Below, piece after piece: positions 17,529-27,739 of a stretch of 64,000 nucleotides of DNA (its first letter is position 1; each line of letters opens with the position of its first letter). Origin of the DNA: Streptomyces coelicoflavus (GTDB lineage: Bacteria; Actinomycetota; Actinomycetes; Streptomycetales; Streptomycetaceae). The DNA lies in NCBI RefSeq assembly GCF_003112555.1, contig NZ_BEWB01000020.1, positions 62,001 through 126,000 of the forward strand, written 5' to 3'. The notes below the pieces were generated by a model that was not told the DNA's origin, did no database searches, and saw only the letters and a program-made list of their open reading frames with translations. The position numbers were made by a program, and so were the translations under genes.

Positions 17529-18971
17529 CTATTTCAGGTACTGACAGGTGGCGCGCGGGGTGTAGACGCCGTGGCCCTTGCGTCCGGTGTACTCCCGCTC
17601 GGTGACGACCGGTTCGCCGCGCGAGAGCACGGTCTCCACCCGGCCGGTGATCCGCCGGCCCTCGTACGCCGAGTAGTCGACGTTCATGTGGTGGGTCTCG
17701 GCGGAGATGACCTGCTCGGCGTGCGGGTCGTAGACGACGATGTCGGCGTCGGCTCCGGGGGCGATGGTGCCCTTCTTCGGGTACAGGCCGAACATCCGGG
17801 CCGGGGTGGCGCAGGCGATCTCGATCCAGCGGCGGCGGCTGATGTGCCCGTCGACGACGGCCTGGTGGAGCAGGTCCATGCGGTTCTCGACGCCCGGCAT
17901 CCCGTTGGGGATCTTGGAGAAGTCGCCGCGGCCCAGTTCCTTCTGGCCGCTGAAGCAGAAGGGGCAGTGATCGGTGGAGACCACCTGGAGGTCGTTGGTG
18001 CGCAGGCCCCGCCACAGGGCGGCCTGGTGTTCCCTCGGCCTGAGCGGCGTGCTGCACACGTACTTGGCGCCCTCGAAGCCGGGCTCGGCGAGGTTGTCGG
18101 TGGACAGGAACAGGTACTGGGGGCAGGTCTCGCCGAAGACGGGCAGGCCCTCGTCGCGGGCCCGGGTCAGCTCGGCCACCGCCTCCGTCGCGGAGACGTG
18201 CACGACGTACAGCGGCGCGCCCGCGACCTGGGCGAGCCGGATGGCGCGGTGGGTCGCCTCGGCCTCCAGGAGGGCCTTGCGGACCTCGCCGTGGAAACGC
18301 GGGTCGGTCTCCCCGCGGGCGAGGGCCTGCTCGACGAGGACGTCGATGGCGATGCCGTTCTCGGCGTGCATCATGATCAGGCCGCCGTTCTCGGCGGCGC
18401 GCTGCATGGCGCGCAGGATCTGGCCGTCGTCGGAATAGAAGACGCCGGGATAGGCCATGAACTGCTTGAAGGAGGTCACCCCCTCCTCCACCAGCAGGTC
18501 CATCTCCTTGAGCGTCTTCTCGTTGACGTCGGAGACGATCATGTGGAAGGCGTAGTCGATCGCGCAGTTGCCCTCCGCCTTGGCGTGCCAGGCGTCCAGG
18601 CCGGAGCGCAGCGAGCGGCCGACGCTCTGGATGGCGAAGTCGACGACGGTGGTCGTGCCGCCCCAGGCGGCGGCGCGGGTGCCGGTCTCGAAGGTGTCGG
18701 CGGCGTAGGTGCCGCCGAAGGGCATCTCCATGTGGGTGTGCCCGTCGACACCGCCCGGGATGACGTACTTGCCGCTCGCGTCGATCACCCTCCCCCACCC
18801 TTCGGGCGGGGGTGCCCCCATCTCGCTTCGCTCGGCCGTGAACGCCTCGGCCGCCGGGGTGCCGGTCGCGGCGAGGGCGGCGACGCGGCCGTCCTCGATC
18901 AGGACGTCGGCGTGGATCTCGTCGGACGCGGTGACGACGAGGCCACCGCGGATGACGGTACGGCTGCTCAT
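17529..18971 (-). CDS. hydA: Hydantoinase / dihydropyrimidinase
   Basis: 480 aa, ATG with an AGGAGGG ribosome binding site. Amidohydrolase TIM barrel with a full binuclear zinc set: His78 and His80 in GHTHME, Lys169 in SFKQF (to be carboxylated), His202 in MMHAEN, His258 in VVHVSA, and Asp334 in STDHCPF. It opens 5,6-dihydrouracil or 5-substituted hydantoins to N-carbamoyl amino acids. The next enzyme in the path is the nitrilase-type carbamoylase beside it. Unusual: residues about 45-60 (TAERSEMGAPPPEGWG) are an extra loop encoded by a palindromic repeat element, before the conserved RVIDASGKYVIPGG segment. Confidence 0.93.
   Translation of the reverse strand: MSSRTVIRGGLVVTASDEIHADVLIEDGRVAALAATGTPAAEAFTAERSEMGAPPPEGWGRVIDASGKYVIPGGVDGHTHMEMPFGGTYAADTFETGTRAAAWGGTTTVVDFAIQSVGRSLRSGLDAWHAKAEGNCAIDYAFHMIVSDVNEKTLKEMDLLVEEGVTSFKQFMAYPGVFYSDDGQILRAMQRAAENGGLIMMHAENGIAIDVLVEQALARGETDPRFHGEVRKALLEAEATHRAIRLAQVAGAPLYVVHVSATEAVAELTRARDEGLPVFGETCPQYLFLSTDNLAEPGFEGAKYVCSTPLRPREHQAALWRGLRTNDLQVVSTDHCPFCFSGQKELGRGDFSKIPNGMPGVENRMDLLHQAVVDGHISRRRWIEIACATPARMFGLYPKKGTIAPGADADIVVYDPHAEQVISAETHHMNVDYSAYEGRRITGRVETVLSRGEPVVTEREYTGRKGHGVYTPRATCQYLK
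18788..18838. repeat. Small palindromic repetitive element inserted in frame in the hydantoinase gene
   Basis: A C-rich arm, a TTCG loop and a G-rich arm (about 18791-18814) followed by TGCCCCCATCTCGCTTCGCTCGG-type sequence, here spanning to 18838, match the form of the short dispersed palindromes common between Streptomyces genes. Here it adds about 17 codons to hydA without breaking the frame, yielding the peptide ERSEMGAPPPEGWG, a sequence I recognise from similar in-frame insertions in other Streptomyces proteins. Confidence 0.7.
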
Positions 18972-19005
18972 GCTGCTGTTCCCTCCTGTCGGGGGCGCCG
19001 GCGGA

Positions 19006-19848
19006 TCAGGGCGCGGTCAGCGGGGAGTACGCGCCCGGCGCGCGGTCGCGGTAGAACTGCCAGCGGTCGCGGACCTCGCGCAGCTTGGCCATGTCGAGGT
19101 CGCGGACGACGAGTTCGGTCTCCTTGTCGCTCGCCACCTCGCCGACGAACTGCGCCTCTGGGTCGACGAAGTAGGAGGTGCCGTAGAAGTCGTTGTCGCC
19201 CAACTCCTCGACGCCGACGCGGTTGATCGCACCGACGAAGTACTCGTTGGCGACGGCGGCGGCCGGCTGTTCCAGCTGCCACAGGTAGCCGGACAGGCCG
19301 CGCGAGGTGGCCGACGGGTTGAAGACGATCTCGGCGCCTTCGAGGCCCAGTGCGCGCCAGCCCTCGGGGAAGTGCCGGTCGTAGCAGATGTAGACGCCGA
19401 CCCTGCCGACGGCGGTGTCGAAGACCGGCCAGCCGCTGTTGCCGGGGCGGAAGTAGAACTTCTCCCAGAAGCCGCGCACCTGAGGGATGTGCGTCTTGCG
19501 GTACTTGCCGAGGTAGGAGCCGTCGGCGTCGATGACGGCGGCGGTGTTGTAGAGGACGCCGGGCTGCTCCTCCTCGTACATGGGGAGCACCAGGACGATG
19601 CCGTGCTCGCGGGCGAGCCGCTGGAAGCGCTCGACGATCGGGCCGTCCGGGATGCTCTCGGCGTAGGCGTAGAACTCGGGGTCCTGGACCTGGCAGAAGT
19701 ACGGTCCGTAGAACAGCTCCTGGAAGCACATGACCTGTGCGCCCTGGGCGGCGGCGTCGCGCACCGCCTGCTCGTGGACCTGGATCATCGATTCCTTGTC
19801 GCCCGTCCAGGCGGTCTGGAAGAGCGCGGCACGGATCACTCGGCTCAT
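19006..19848 (-). CDS. Nitrilase-family N-carbamoyl-beta-alanine amidohydrolase (beta-ureidopropionase-like), copy 1
   Basis: 280 aa, ATG with GGAGG. Nitrilase alpha-beta-beta-alpha fold with the Glu-Lys-Cys triad visible: Glu in CFQELFYGPYF, Lys in YRKTHIPQV, Cys in YICYDRHFPEGWR. The RPGNSGWPVFDT and NPSATSRGLSGYLWQLEQP stretches are typical of beta-ureidopropionase/D-carbamoylase relatives. It would release CO2 and NH3 from the N-carbamoyl acid made by hydantoinase, 34 bp downstream. It is closely similar to copy 2 at 22911-23753, so one arose by duplication. Confidence 0.9.
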   Translation of the reverse strand: MSRVIRAALFQTAWTGDKESMIQVHEQAVRDAAAQGAQVMCFQELFYGPYFCQVQDPEFYAYAESIPDGPIVERFQRLAREHGIVLVLPMYEEEQPGVLYNTAAVIDADGSYLGKYRKTHIPQVRGFWEKFYFRPGNSGWPVFDTAVGRVGVYICYDRHFPEGWRALGLEGAEIVFNPSATSRGLSGYLWQLEQPAAAVANEYFVGAINRVGVEELGDNDFYGTSYFVDPEAQFVGEVASDKETELVVRDLDMAKLREVRDRWQFYRDRAPGAYSPLTAP

Positions 19849-19910
19849 CTTCGGCCTCCACTCGCTCGGTGTACGGCGAGACTAGGGACGGCGGCCGGCC
19901 GGATTGAGTG

Positions 19911-19954
19911 GCACGGTGTCACGTCTGCGGGGGTCGGGCATTGCACGGTGTCAC
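19911..19954. promoter_or_regulatory. Two 12-bp direct repeats upstream of nitrilase/hydantoinase unit (candidate PucR site)
   Basis: GCACGGTGTCAC occurs at 19911-19922 and again at 19943-19954, 32 bp apart (three helical turns). On the - strand they lie upstream of a possible -10 TAGTCT (about 19884-19889) for the nitrilase-hydantoinase genes. The second copy overlaps the last codons of the PucR gene. Position just upstream of the -35 region suits an activator such as the adjacent PucR protein. Confidence 0.6.
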
Positions 19955-21597
19955 CCCTGTTGTGCGTCGTGGGCGAGGAGCGCGATGTGGACGGAGGCGG
20001 CCTGCTCGAAGTCGTCGAGGTCGACGCCGAGCCGGCCCTGTATGACTTCGAGGCGCCGGTAGAGGGCGGGCCGGGAGACGTGGTGGAGCTGGGCGGTGCG
20101 GGACTTGTTGCGTCCCGTGGCGAGGTAGGTGCGCAGGACGGACAGCAGGTCCTCGTCGGGGCCGCGCAGCAGACCGTCCAGCTCTCGTTCGGCGAAGGAC
20201 TGCACGTGCGGGTCGTCGCGCAGCAGCCGCACCAGGCCGCGCAGGTGGATGTCGCGCAGCCGCACGACCGGTGGCAGGTCCAGGGCGGAGGCCGCGGAGT
20301 CGGCGACGGCGTCGGCGACGTGCTGGGCCTCGCGCAGGCCCGCGGGGACGTCGGTCCAGTCGGCGCGGGCGTCGGCCGCCGCGACGACGGCGCGGGAGTC
20401 GTCCGGTTCCGCACGCAGCCGGGTCGCGAAGTGGGCCGTGAGCGCCCGGGCGTCCTGGTCGGGGGCGAGGCTGAGCAGGACGACGACGTGGTCGTCGGCG
20501 AGCCGGGCGGCGATGCCGGGCAGTCCCAGCCGCCGCAGCACCCGGGCGGCGCGGGCCGGCTCGCGTTCGCGGACGACGAGGGGGACGAAGACACGCCGGT
20601 TGACGGGCAGCCCCGCGGCGCGCGCCCGGGGCAGCAGTTGCCGCGCGGGGACGGCCCCGGTGACGAGGTCGGTGAGCAGGCTCCGCGCGGACTGCTCCTC
20701 CCAGGAGTCCCACGAGTCCCCGGAGCCTCCGGGACCACCGCGGCCGCCGGTGCCCTGGCCGTGGGTGCCGTCACCGGCGAGCATGCGGTGCAGGACGAGG
20801 CCCTCGGCCGCGCGGTCGGCGAGCAGCCGCCCGGCGGCCCGTTCGCCCCGGAAGCCGCACAGCACCAGGCGCCCCCAGCGTTCCCCGCGGCAGCTCAGTT
20901 CGGCGCGGATCCAGCCGTCGGCCGACGCGGCACCGGCCTGCCGGGCGATGCGCTCCCAGTCGCGCAGTACGTCGTCGACGGCCGCCCGCTCCCCCGCCGT
21001 GCCGAGGACGCGGTGGGCGAGGTTGGTGACGACGACCGGGCAGCCGGCGTGCCGGGCCACCTCGTCGAGCAGGCGCTGCACGGGGGCACCCGCGGTGATC
21101 AGGCCGGTCAGTTCGGTGCGCACGGCCTCGGAGAGGCTGACGGCGGCGAACTTGCGCCGCAGCAGCCGGGACTGCACCTCCTCGGTCAGTTCGGCGAAGG
21201 GGAAGGGCCGGTGCAGGACGACCATGGGCAGCCCGCAGCGTTCGGCCGCCCTGCGCATCACGTCGGGCGGCGTGGGGAAGGCGCGGCCGAGGCCGAGCAC
21301 GACGGCGGCGGCCTCGGCGCGGTCCAGGGAGCGGACGTACTCGCTCTGCCGGTCCTCGTCACCGGCGAGCAGCACACCGGTGGTGAGGACCATCTCGCCG
21401 CCGCTGAGCATCACGCCGACGTCGGCGGCCTCGGCGACGTGCACCCAGCGCACGGGCCGGTCGAGCCGGTGGGCGCCGGCCACCACCTCGGGCTGTCCCG
21501 CCCGCACCCGTTCGAGGCCGAGGACCTGACGGACCGACAGGGCGGGCTCCCAGGGCTCGCCGGGTCGCCGGGCCGGGATCGGCGAGGTGGTGGTCAT
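19951..21597 (-). CDS. pucR: PucR-family transcriptional regulator of purine/pyrimidine catabolism
   Basis: 548 aa, ATG after AGGAGG. N-terminal PucR domain (about 18-140; LSVRQVLGLERVRAGQPEVVAG, then RPVRWVHVAE), a GGDEF-derived middle domain (about 300-420), and the C-terminal HTH_30 region (LLSVLRTYLATGRNKSRTA, then LHHVSRPALYRRLEVIQ). A Gly/Ser/Trp-rich low-complexity linker lies at about 277-300. PucR proteins activate ureide, allantoin or pyrimidine breakdown genes. The gene sits inside its likely regulon, between the aminotransferase and the nitrilase/hydantoinase genes. Confidence 0.9.
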   Translation of the reverse strand: MTTTSPIPARRPGEPWEPALSVRQVLGLERVRAGQPEVVAGAHRLDRPVRWVHVAEAADVGVMLSGGEMVLTTGVLLAGDEDRQSEYVRSLDRAEAAAVVLGLGRAFPTPPDVMRRAAERCGLPMVVLHRPFPFAELTEEVQSRLLRRKFAAVSLSEAVRTELTGLITAGAPVQRLLDEVARHAGCPVVVTNLAHRVLGTAGERAAVDDVLRDWERIARQAGAASADGWIRAELSCRGERWGRLVLCGFRGERAAGRLLADRAAEGLVLHRMLAGDGTHGQGTGGRGGPGGSGDSWDSWEEQSARSLLTDLVTGAVPARQLLPRARAAGLPVNRRVFVPLVVREREPARAARVLRRLGLPGIAARLADDHVVVLLSLAPDQDARALTAHFATRLRAEPDDSRAVVAAADARADWTDVPAGLREAQHVADAVADSAASALDLPPVVRLRDIHLRGLVRLLRDDPHVQSFAERELDGLLRGPDEDLLSVLRTYLATGRNKSRTAQLHHVSRPALYRRLEVIQGRLGVDLDDFEQAASVHIALLAHDAQQG

Positions 21598-21630
21598 GGC
21601 GGCGCCTCCTGGGGCTCGGCCACGCGGCGG

Positions 21631-22914
21631 TCAGATGCTGCGCAGGGCGCGTTCGAGGATCGCGGCGCCCTCCTCGGCCTCCGCGACGGTGAGGGACATC
21701 GGCGGGGCGACGCGCAGGACGCTGGTGCTGTGACCACCGCCCTTGCCGACGAGCAGCCCGCCGGCGCGGGCCTCCTCGAGGACGGTGGACGCCGCCTCGG
21801 GGTCCGCCTCGTCGGTGCCCGGCCGGGTCAGCTCGACACCGATCATCAGCCCGCGCCCGCGCACCTCGCGCACGTGCGGCACCTGGGCGGCGACGGCCCG
21901 CAGCCGTTCGATGAGGAGTCCGCCGACGCGCCGGGCGTTGCCCTGGAGGTCGTGTTCCAGGAGGTGATTGAGGTTGGCGAGGCCCGCGGCCATGGTGACC
22001 TGGGTGCCGCCGAAGGTGGAGATGCTGTTGGCGTCCAGGCAGTTCATGATCTCGGCGCGGGCGACGACACCGCCGATCGACATGCCGTTGCCGATGCCCT
22101 TGGCGAAGGTGACGATGTCGGGCGGGCCGTTCCTGCCGTGCGCCTGCCAGCCCCAGAAGTGGTCGCCGGTGCGGCCCCAGCCGGTCTGCACCTCGTCGGA
22201 GATCCACAGGATGCCCCGCTCGTGCAACACCTCGCGGAAGGCGGCGTACAGGCCGTCGGGCGGGGAGGTGAAGCCGCCGACGCCCTGGACGGGTTCGGCG
22301 ATCAGGGCGGCGGGGGCGCGGGTGTGGCCGAGCAGGTCCTCGAGGTCGGCGACGCAGGCGTCGGTGAAGTCCCGGTCGTCCAGGTGGGCGTAGGGGCCGC
22401 GGGTGCGGACGCCGCCGTGCACGTAGAGGGTCTGGAGCGGGGACAGGGAGGTCGGGGACCAGCCGCGGTTGCCGGTGATGCCGACGGCGCTGAAGGAGCG
22501 GCCGTGGTAGCTGTTGCGCATCGCCAGGATCGCGTTGCTGCGCCGGTACGCGGTGGCGAGCAGCAGGGCGGTGTCGTTGGCCTCGGTGCCGGAGGTGGTG
22601 AAGAAGACGCGGGCGTCGGGGATGCCGGACAGCTGGGCGACGCGTTCGGCGAGCTCCACCATCGGGCGGTTGAGGTACAGGGTCGAGGAGTGGACGATCC
22701 GCCCGGCCTGCTCGGCGACGGCCTTGGTGACCTCGGGCAGGGCGTGCGCGGTCATCGTGGTGAGGATGCCGCCGAAGAAGTCGAGGTACTTGTTGCCGGC
22801 CGCGTCCCACACGTGGCGGCCCTCGCCGTGGGTGATCTCCAGCGGGTCCTCGTAGTAGAGGGCGAGCCAGTCGGGCAGGACGGCGCGGTGGCGGGCGAAG
22901 AGGTCACGGGTCAC
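21631..22914 (-). CDS. Class III PLP aminotransferase (beta-alanine / omega-amino acid type)
   Basis: 427 aa. GTG at 22914 overlaps the upstream nitrilase stop (GTGA), so translation is coupled. Class III fold: HSSTLYLNRPMVELAERVA, FFTTSGTEANDTALLLA (phosphate grip), an MRNSYHGRSF motif, ISDEVQTGWGRTG (Asp contacting the PLP ring nitrogen), and FAKGIGNGMSIGG with the PLP lysine. In this operon the expected substrate is beta-alanine or 3-aminoisobutyrate from dihydropyrimidine breakdown, giving a semialdehyde. Alanine-glyoxylate aminotransferase-2-like proteins are the nearest relatives, so glyoxylate or pyruvate may be the acceptor. Confidence 0.9.
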   Translation of the reverse strand: MTRDLFARHRAVLPDWLALYYEDPLEITHGEGRHVWDAAGNKYLDFFGGILTTMTAHALPEVTKAVAEQAGRIVHSSTLYLNRPMVELAERVAQLSGIPDARVFFTTSGTEANDTALLLATAYRRSNAILAMRNSYHGRSFSAVGITGNRGWSPTSLSPLQTLYVHGGVRTRGPYAHLDDRDFTDACVADLEDLLGHTRAPAALIAEPVQGVGGFTSPPDGLYAAFREVLHERGILWISDEVQTGWGRTGDHFWGWQAHGRNGPPDIVTFAKGIGNGMSIGGVVARAEIMNCLDANSISTFGGTQVTMAAGLANLNHLLEHDLQGNARRVGGLLIERLRAVAAQVPHVREVRGRGLMIGVELTRPGTDEADPEAASTVLEEARAGGLLVGKGGGHSTSVLRVAPPMSLTVAEAEEGAAILERALRSI

Positions 22915-23753
22915 GGCCGCACCAGCCCCTCGTAGGCGTCGGGGCGGCGGTCGCGGTAGAAGGCCCACTGCTGCCGCACCTCGTCGATGAGGCCGAAGTC
23001 CAGGTCGCGGACGACCAGTTCCTCCTTGGTGTCACTGGCCGTCTCGCCGACGAACTGCCCGCGCGGGTCCACGAAGTACGACGTGCCGTAGAAGTCGTTG
23101 TCGCCGTACTCCTCGACGCCGACCCGGTTGATGGCGGCGACGAAGTACTCGTTGGCGACGGCCGCAGCGGGCTGTTCGAGCTGCCACAAGTGGGCGGAGA
23201 GACCGCGGTGGGTGGCGGACGGGTTGTAGACGAGCTGGGCGCCGCCGAGGCCGAGCTGGCGCCAGCCCTCGGGGAAGTGCCGGTCGTAGCAGATGTAGAC
23301 GCCGACCTTGCCGACGGCGGTGTCGAAGACGGGCCAGCCCAGGTTGCCGGGGCGGAAGTAGAACTTCTCCCAGAAGCCCTTGACCTGCGGGATGTGGTGC
23401 TTGCGGTAGGTGCCGAGGACGGTGCCGTCGGCGTCGATCACGGCCGCGGTGTTGTAGTAGAAGCCGGACTGCTCGACCTCGAAGACGGGGACGACGATCA
23501 CCATGCCGGTCTCGCGGGCCAGTGCCCGCATGCGGCGGGTCGTGGGTCCGTCGGGGACCGGTTCGGCCCAGCGGTAGTGCTCGGGGTCCTGGACCTGGCA
23601 GAAGTAGGGGGCGTTGAAGACTTCCTGGAACCCGATGACCTTGGCGCCCCGCCGGGCGGCCTCGCGGGCGTGCTCCTCGTGTTTCGCCACCATGGACTCG
23701 GTGTCGCCGGTCCAGGTGGCCTGGACGAGAGCGGCACGTACGACGTTGGCCAT
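22911..23753 (-). CDS. Nitrilase-family N-carbamoyl-beta-alanine amidohydrolase (beta-ureidopropionase-like), copy 2
   Basis: 280 aa. ATG at 23753 chosen because AAGGAG lies 7-8 nt upstream; an in-frame GTG at 23771 lacks one. The triad is in FQEVFNAPYF (Glu), YRKHHIPQV (Lys) and YICYDRHFPEGWR (Cys). Sequence is near-identical in length and motif content to copy 1. It is the first gene of the operon and overlaps the aminotransferase start. The pair could divide labour between N-carbamoyl-beta-alanine and N-carbamoyl-beta-aminoisobutyrate or D-carbamoyl acids; this cannot be told from sequence alone. Confidence 0.9.
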   Translation of the reverse strand: MANVVRAALVQATWTGDTESMVAKHEEHAREAARRGAKVIGFQEVFNAPYFCQVQDPEHYRWAEPVPDGPTTRRMRALARETGMVIVVPVFEVEQSGFYYNTAAVIDADGTVLGTYRKHHIPQVKGFWEKFYFRPGNLGWPVFDTAVGKVGVYICYDRHFPEGWRQLGLGGAQLVYNPSATHRGLSAHLWQLEQPAAAVANEYFVAAINRVGVEEYGDNDFYGTSYFVDPRGQFVGETASDTKEELVVRDLDFGLIDEVRQQWAFYRDRRPDAYEGLVRP

Positions 23754-23782
23754 GAGCTGCTCCTTCGACACGACGTCAGAGC

Positions 23783-23810
23783 CTCTACGCCCGTAGAGCA
23801 GGCCGTAGAG
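23783..23810. promoter_or_regulatory. Operator with three CGTAGAG half-sites upstream of the catabolic operon
   Basis: A perfect inverted repeat CTCTACG-CC-CGTAGAG (23783-23798) is followed 5 bp later by a third CGTAGAG (23804-23810). It lies 30 bp upstream of the first operon gene, where a repressor or activator would act. It differs from the GCACGGTGTCAC repeats by the second unit, so another regulator may be involved. Confidence 0.65.
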
Positions 23811-23932
23811 GGACGAACGTAAGCCTGGCCGGAGGGGCTTGCCAAGACCATCGTCGTCAAGGCGCGGTGTCGATCACGTTTCGCACTCCGGTGGGTGAGT
23901 GCGGGCGCCCGGTCCCGTCGCGGGCGGGCGCC

Positions 23933-24184
23933 TCAGGCCGGCACGGGCGCGCACCTGCCCACCAGCTCGTCCATGGACAGCCCCAGCGCACCGGCCAGCG
24001 CGGCCACGGTGAAGAACGCCGGGGTGGGCGCCCGGCCGGTCTCGATCTTGCGCAGGGTCTCGGCGGAGATGCCGGCCTGGGCGGCCACCGCCGTCATGCT
24101 CCGTTCGCCGCGGGCCGCGCGGAGCAGGCGGCCGAGCTGCTCGCCGCGCTCACGCTCTTCGGGGGTCAGAGGGGTGCGTACCAT
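23933..24184 (-). CDS. Small XRE-family regulator, leaderless
   Basis: 83 aa, one helix-turn-helix domain: QLGRLLRAARGERSMTAVAAQ then AGISAETLRKIETGRAPTPAFF, and a final helix AALAGALGLSMDELV. No ribosome binding site precedes the ATG. A -10 TAGAAT (24196-24191 on the - strand) places the transcription start at the ATG itself, so the mRNA is probably leaderless. It is divergent from a methionine aminopeptidase gene, with TACCGG boxes between them. Confidence 0.8.
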   Translation of the reverse strand: MVRTPLTPEERERGEQLGRLLRAARGERSMTAVAAQAGISAETLRKIETGRAPTPAFFTVAALAGALGLSMDELVGRCAPVPA

Positions 24185-24197
24185 GGCGTCATTCTAA

Positions 24198-24279
24198 TAC
24201 CGGCTTCCCGTACCGGACCCCCCTGCGTCACCCGGCCGTGCGGTCGCGAACCCAATTCAAATACCGGTATAGTAATTGG
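24198..24279. promoter_or_regulatory. Divergent promoter region with TACCGG operator boxes
   Basis: TACCGG occurs at 24198-24203 and 24211-24216 beside the XRE start, and again inside the perfect palindrome ATACCGGTAT (24261-24270). That palindrome is centred in a larger dyad, CCAATT (24252-24257) with AATTGG (24274-24279). A -10 TATAGT at 24268-24273 overlaps it, so a bound protein would block the methionine aminopeptidase promoter. The shared boxes point to control of both genes by the XRE protein. Confidence 0.7.
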
Positions 24280-24280
24280 C

Positions 24281-25057
24281 ATGGTGGAACTGAAGACGGA
24301 CTCATCGATCGACGCCATGCACGCGGCCGGACAGGTCGTCGCACGGGCCCTGACCGCCGTACGGCAGGCGGCGGGCGTGGGCGTGTCCCTGCTGGAGCTG
24401 GACGCGGTGGCGCACGAGGTGCTGCGGGAGGCGGGCGCGGGCTCGCCGTTCCTCGGGTACCGGCCCTCCTTCGCGCCGACCCCCTTCCCGGGCGTCATCT
24501 GCGCGTCGGTGAACGACGCGATCGTGCACGGCATCCCGGACGGCTACCGGCTGCGCGACGGGGACCTGCTCTCCGTCGACTGCGGTGCCCTCCTGGACGG
24601 CTGGGCGGGCGACTCGGCGCTCAGCTTCGTGGTGGGCACCCCGCGACCGGCCGATCTGGCGCTGATCGAGACCGCGGAGCGGGCACTGGACGCGGGCATC
24701 GGGGCGGCCGTCGTCGGCAACCGCATCGGGGACATCGCCCACGCCATCGGCACCGTGTGCCGGTCGGCGGGCTACGGGATCATGGAGGACTTCGGCGGCC
24801 ACGGCATCGGCCGGCACATGCACGAGGACCCGGGAGTGCCCAACGAGGGCCGTCCCGGGCGCGGGCTCCCGCTGCGGCACGGCATGGTCATCGCCATCGA
24901 GCCCATGCTGACCGCCGGCGGCCGGGACGACTACCACGCTGCTCCCGACGGCTGGACCCTGCGCACGAACGACGGCTCCCGGGCCGCGCACGTGGAGCAC
25001 ACCGTGGCCATCACGGAGAGCGGTCCGCGCGTGCTGACGTCGCGGGACGGGCTCTGA
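24281..25057 (+). CDS. map: Type I methionine aminopeptidase, leaderless
   Basis: 258 aa. The five metal ligands are visible: Asp100 and Asp111 (SVDCG, AGDSA), His174 (GGHGIG), Glu207 (AIEPML) and Glu239 (VEHTV); substrate-side His83 (VHGIPDG) is also present. It removes N-terminal Met from new proteins. No ribosome binding site is seen; the -10 TATAGT ends 7 bp before the ATG, so the transcript likely begins at the start codon. Being under its own local XRE regulator suggests it is an additional, regulated MetAP and not the housekeeping copy that normally lies in the ribosomal protein region. Confidence 0.93.
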   Translation: MVELKTDSSIDAMHAAGQVVARALTAVRQAAGVGVSLLELDAVAHEVLREAGAGSPFLGYRPSFAPTPFPGVICASVNDAIVHGIPDGYRLRDGDLLSVDCGALLDGWAGDSALSFVVGTPRPADLALIETAERALDAGIGAAVVGNRIGDIAHAIGTVCRSAGYGIMEDFGGHGIGRHMHEDPGVPNEGRPGRGLPLRHGMVIAIEPMLTAGGRDDYHAAPDGWTLRTNDGSRAAHVEHTVAITESGPRVLTSRDGL

Positions 25058-25210
25058 GCCGCCGGACGACCCCCGCGCGAGGCCCTCCGTCCGCCCGGCT
25101 TCCCGGCATGCCCGCCGGAACAGAACGTGTCATGTTGGGCATGACCGCGCCCCGTCCGGGTTACCCGGCCCCGGCACGTCGATCAGCGATGCAGCGGAGG
25201 TCCGGACACG

Positions 25211-27739
<2,529 letters not shown>

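Noticed and set aside
18788..18838. Intein or intron in the hydantoinase gene
   Set aside because: The extra segment is only about 17 codons with a TTCG hairpin and has no splicing motif; it fits a small palindromic repeat element.
18709..22935. A very long + strand open frame of about 1400 codons opposite the pyrimidine operon
   Set aside because: It is antisense to well-supported genes with catalytic motifs, has low-complexity Gly/Val/Ala/Arg composition, and results from third-position GC bias.
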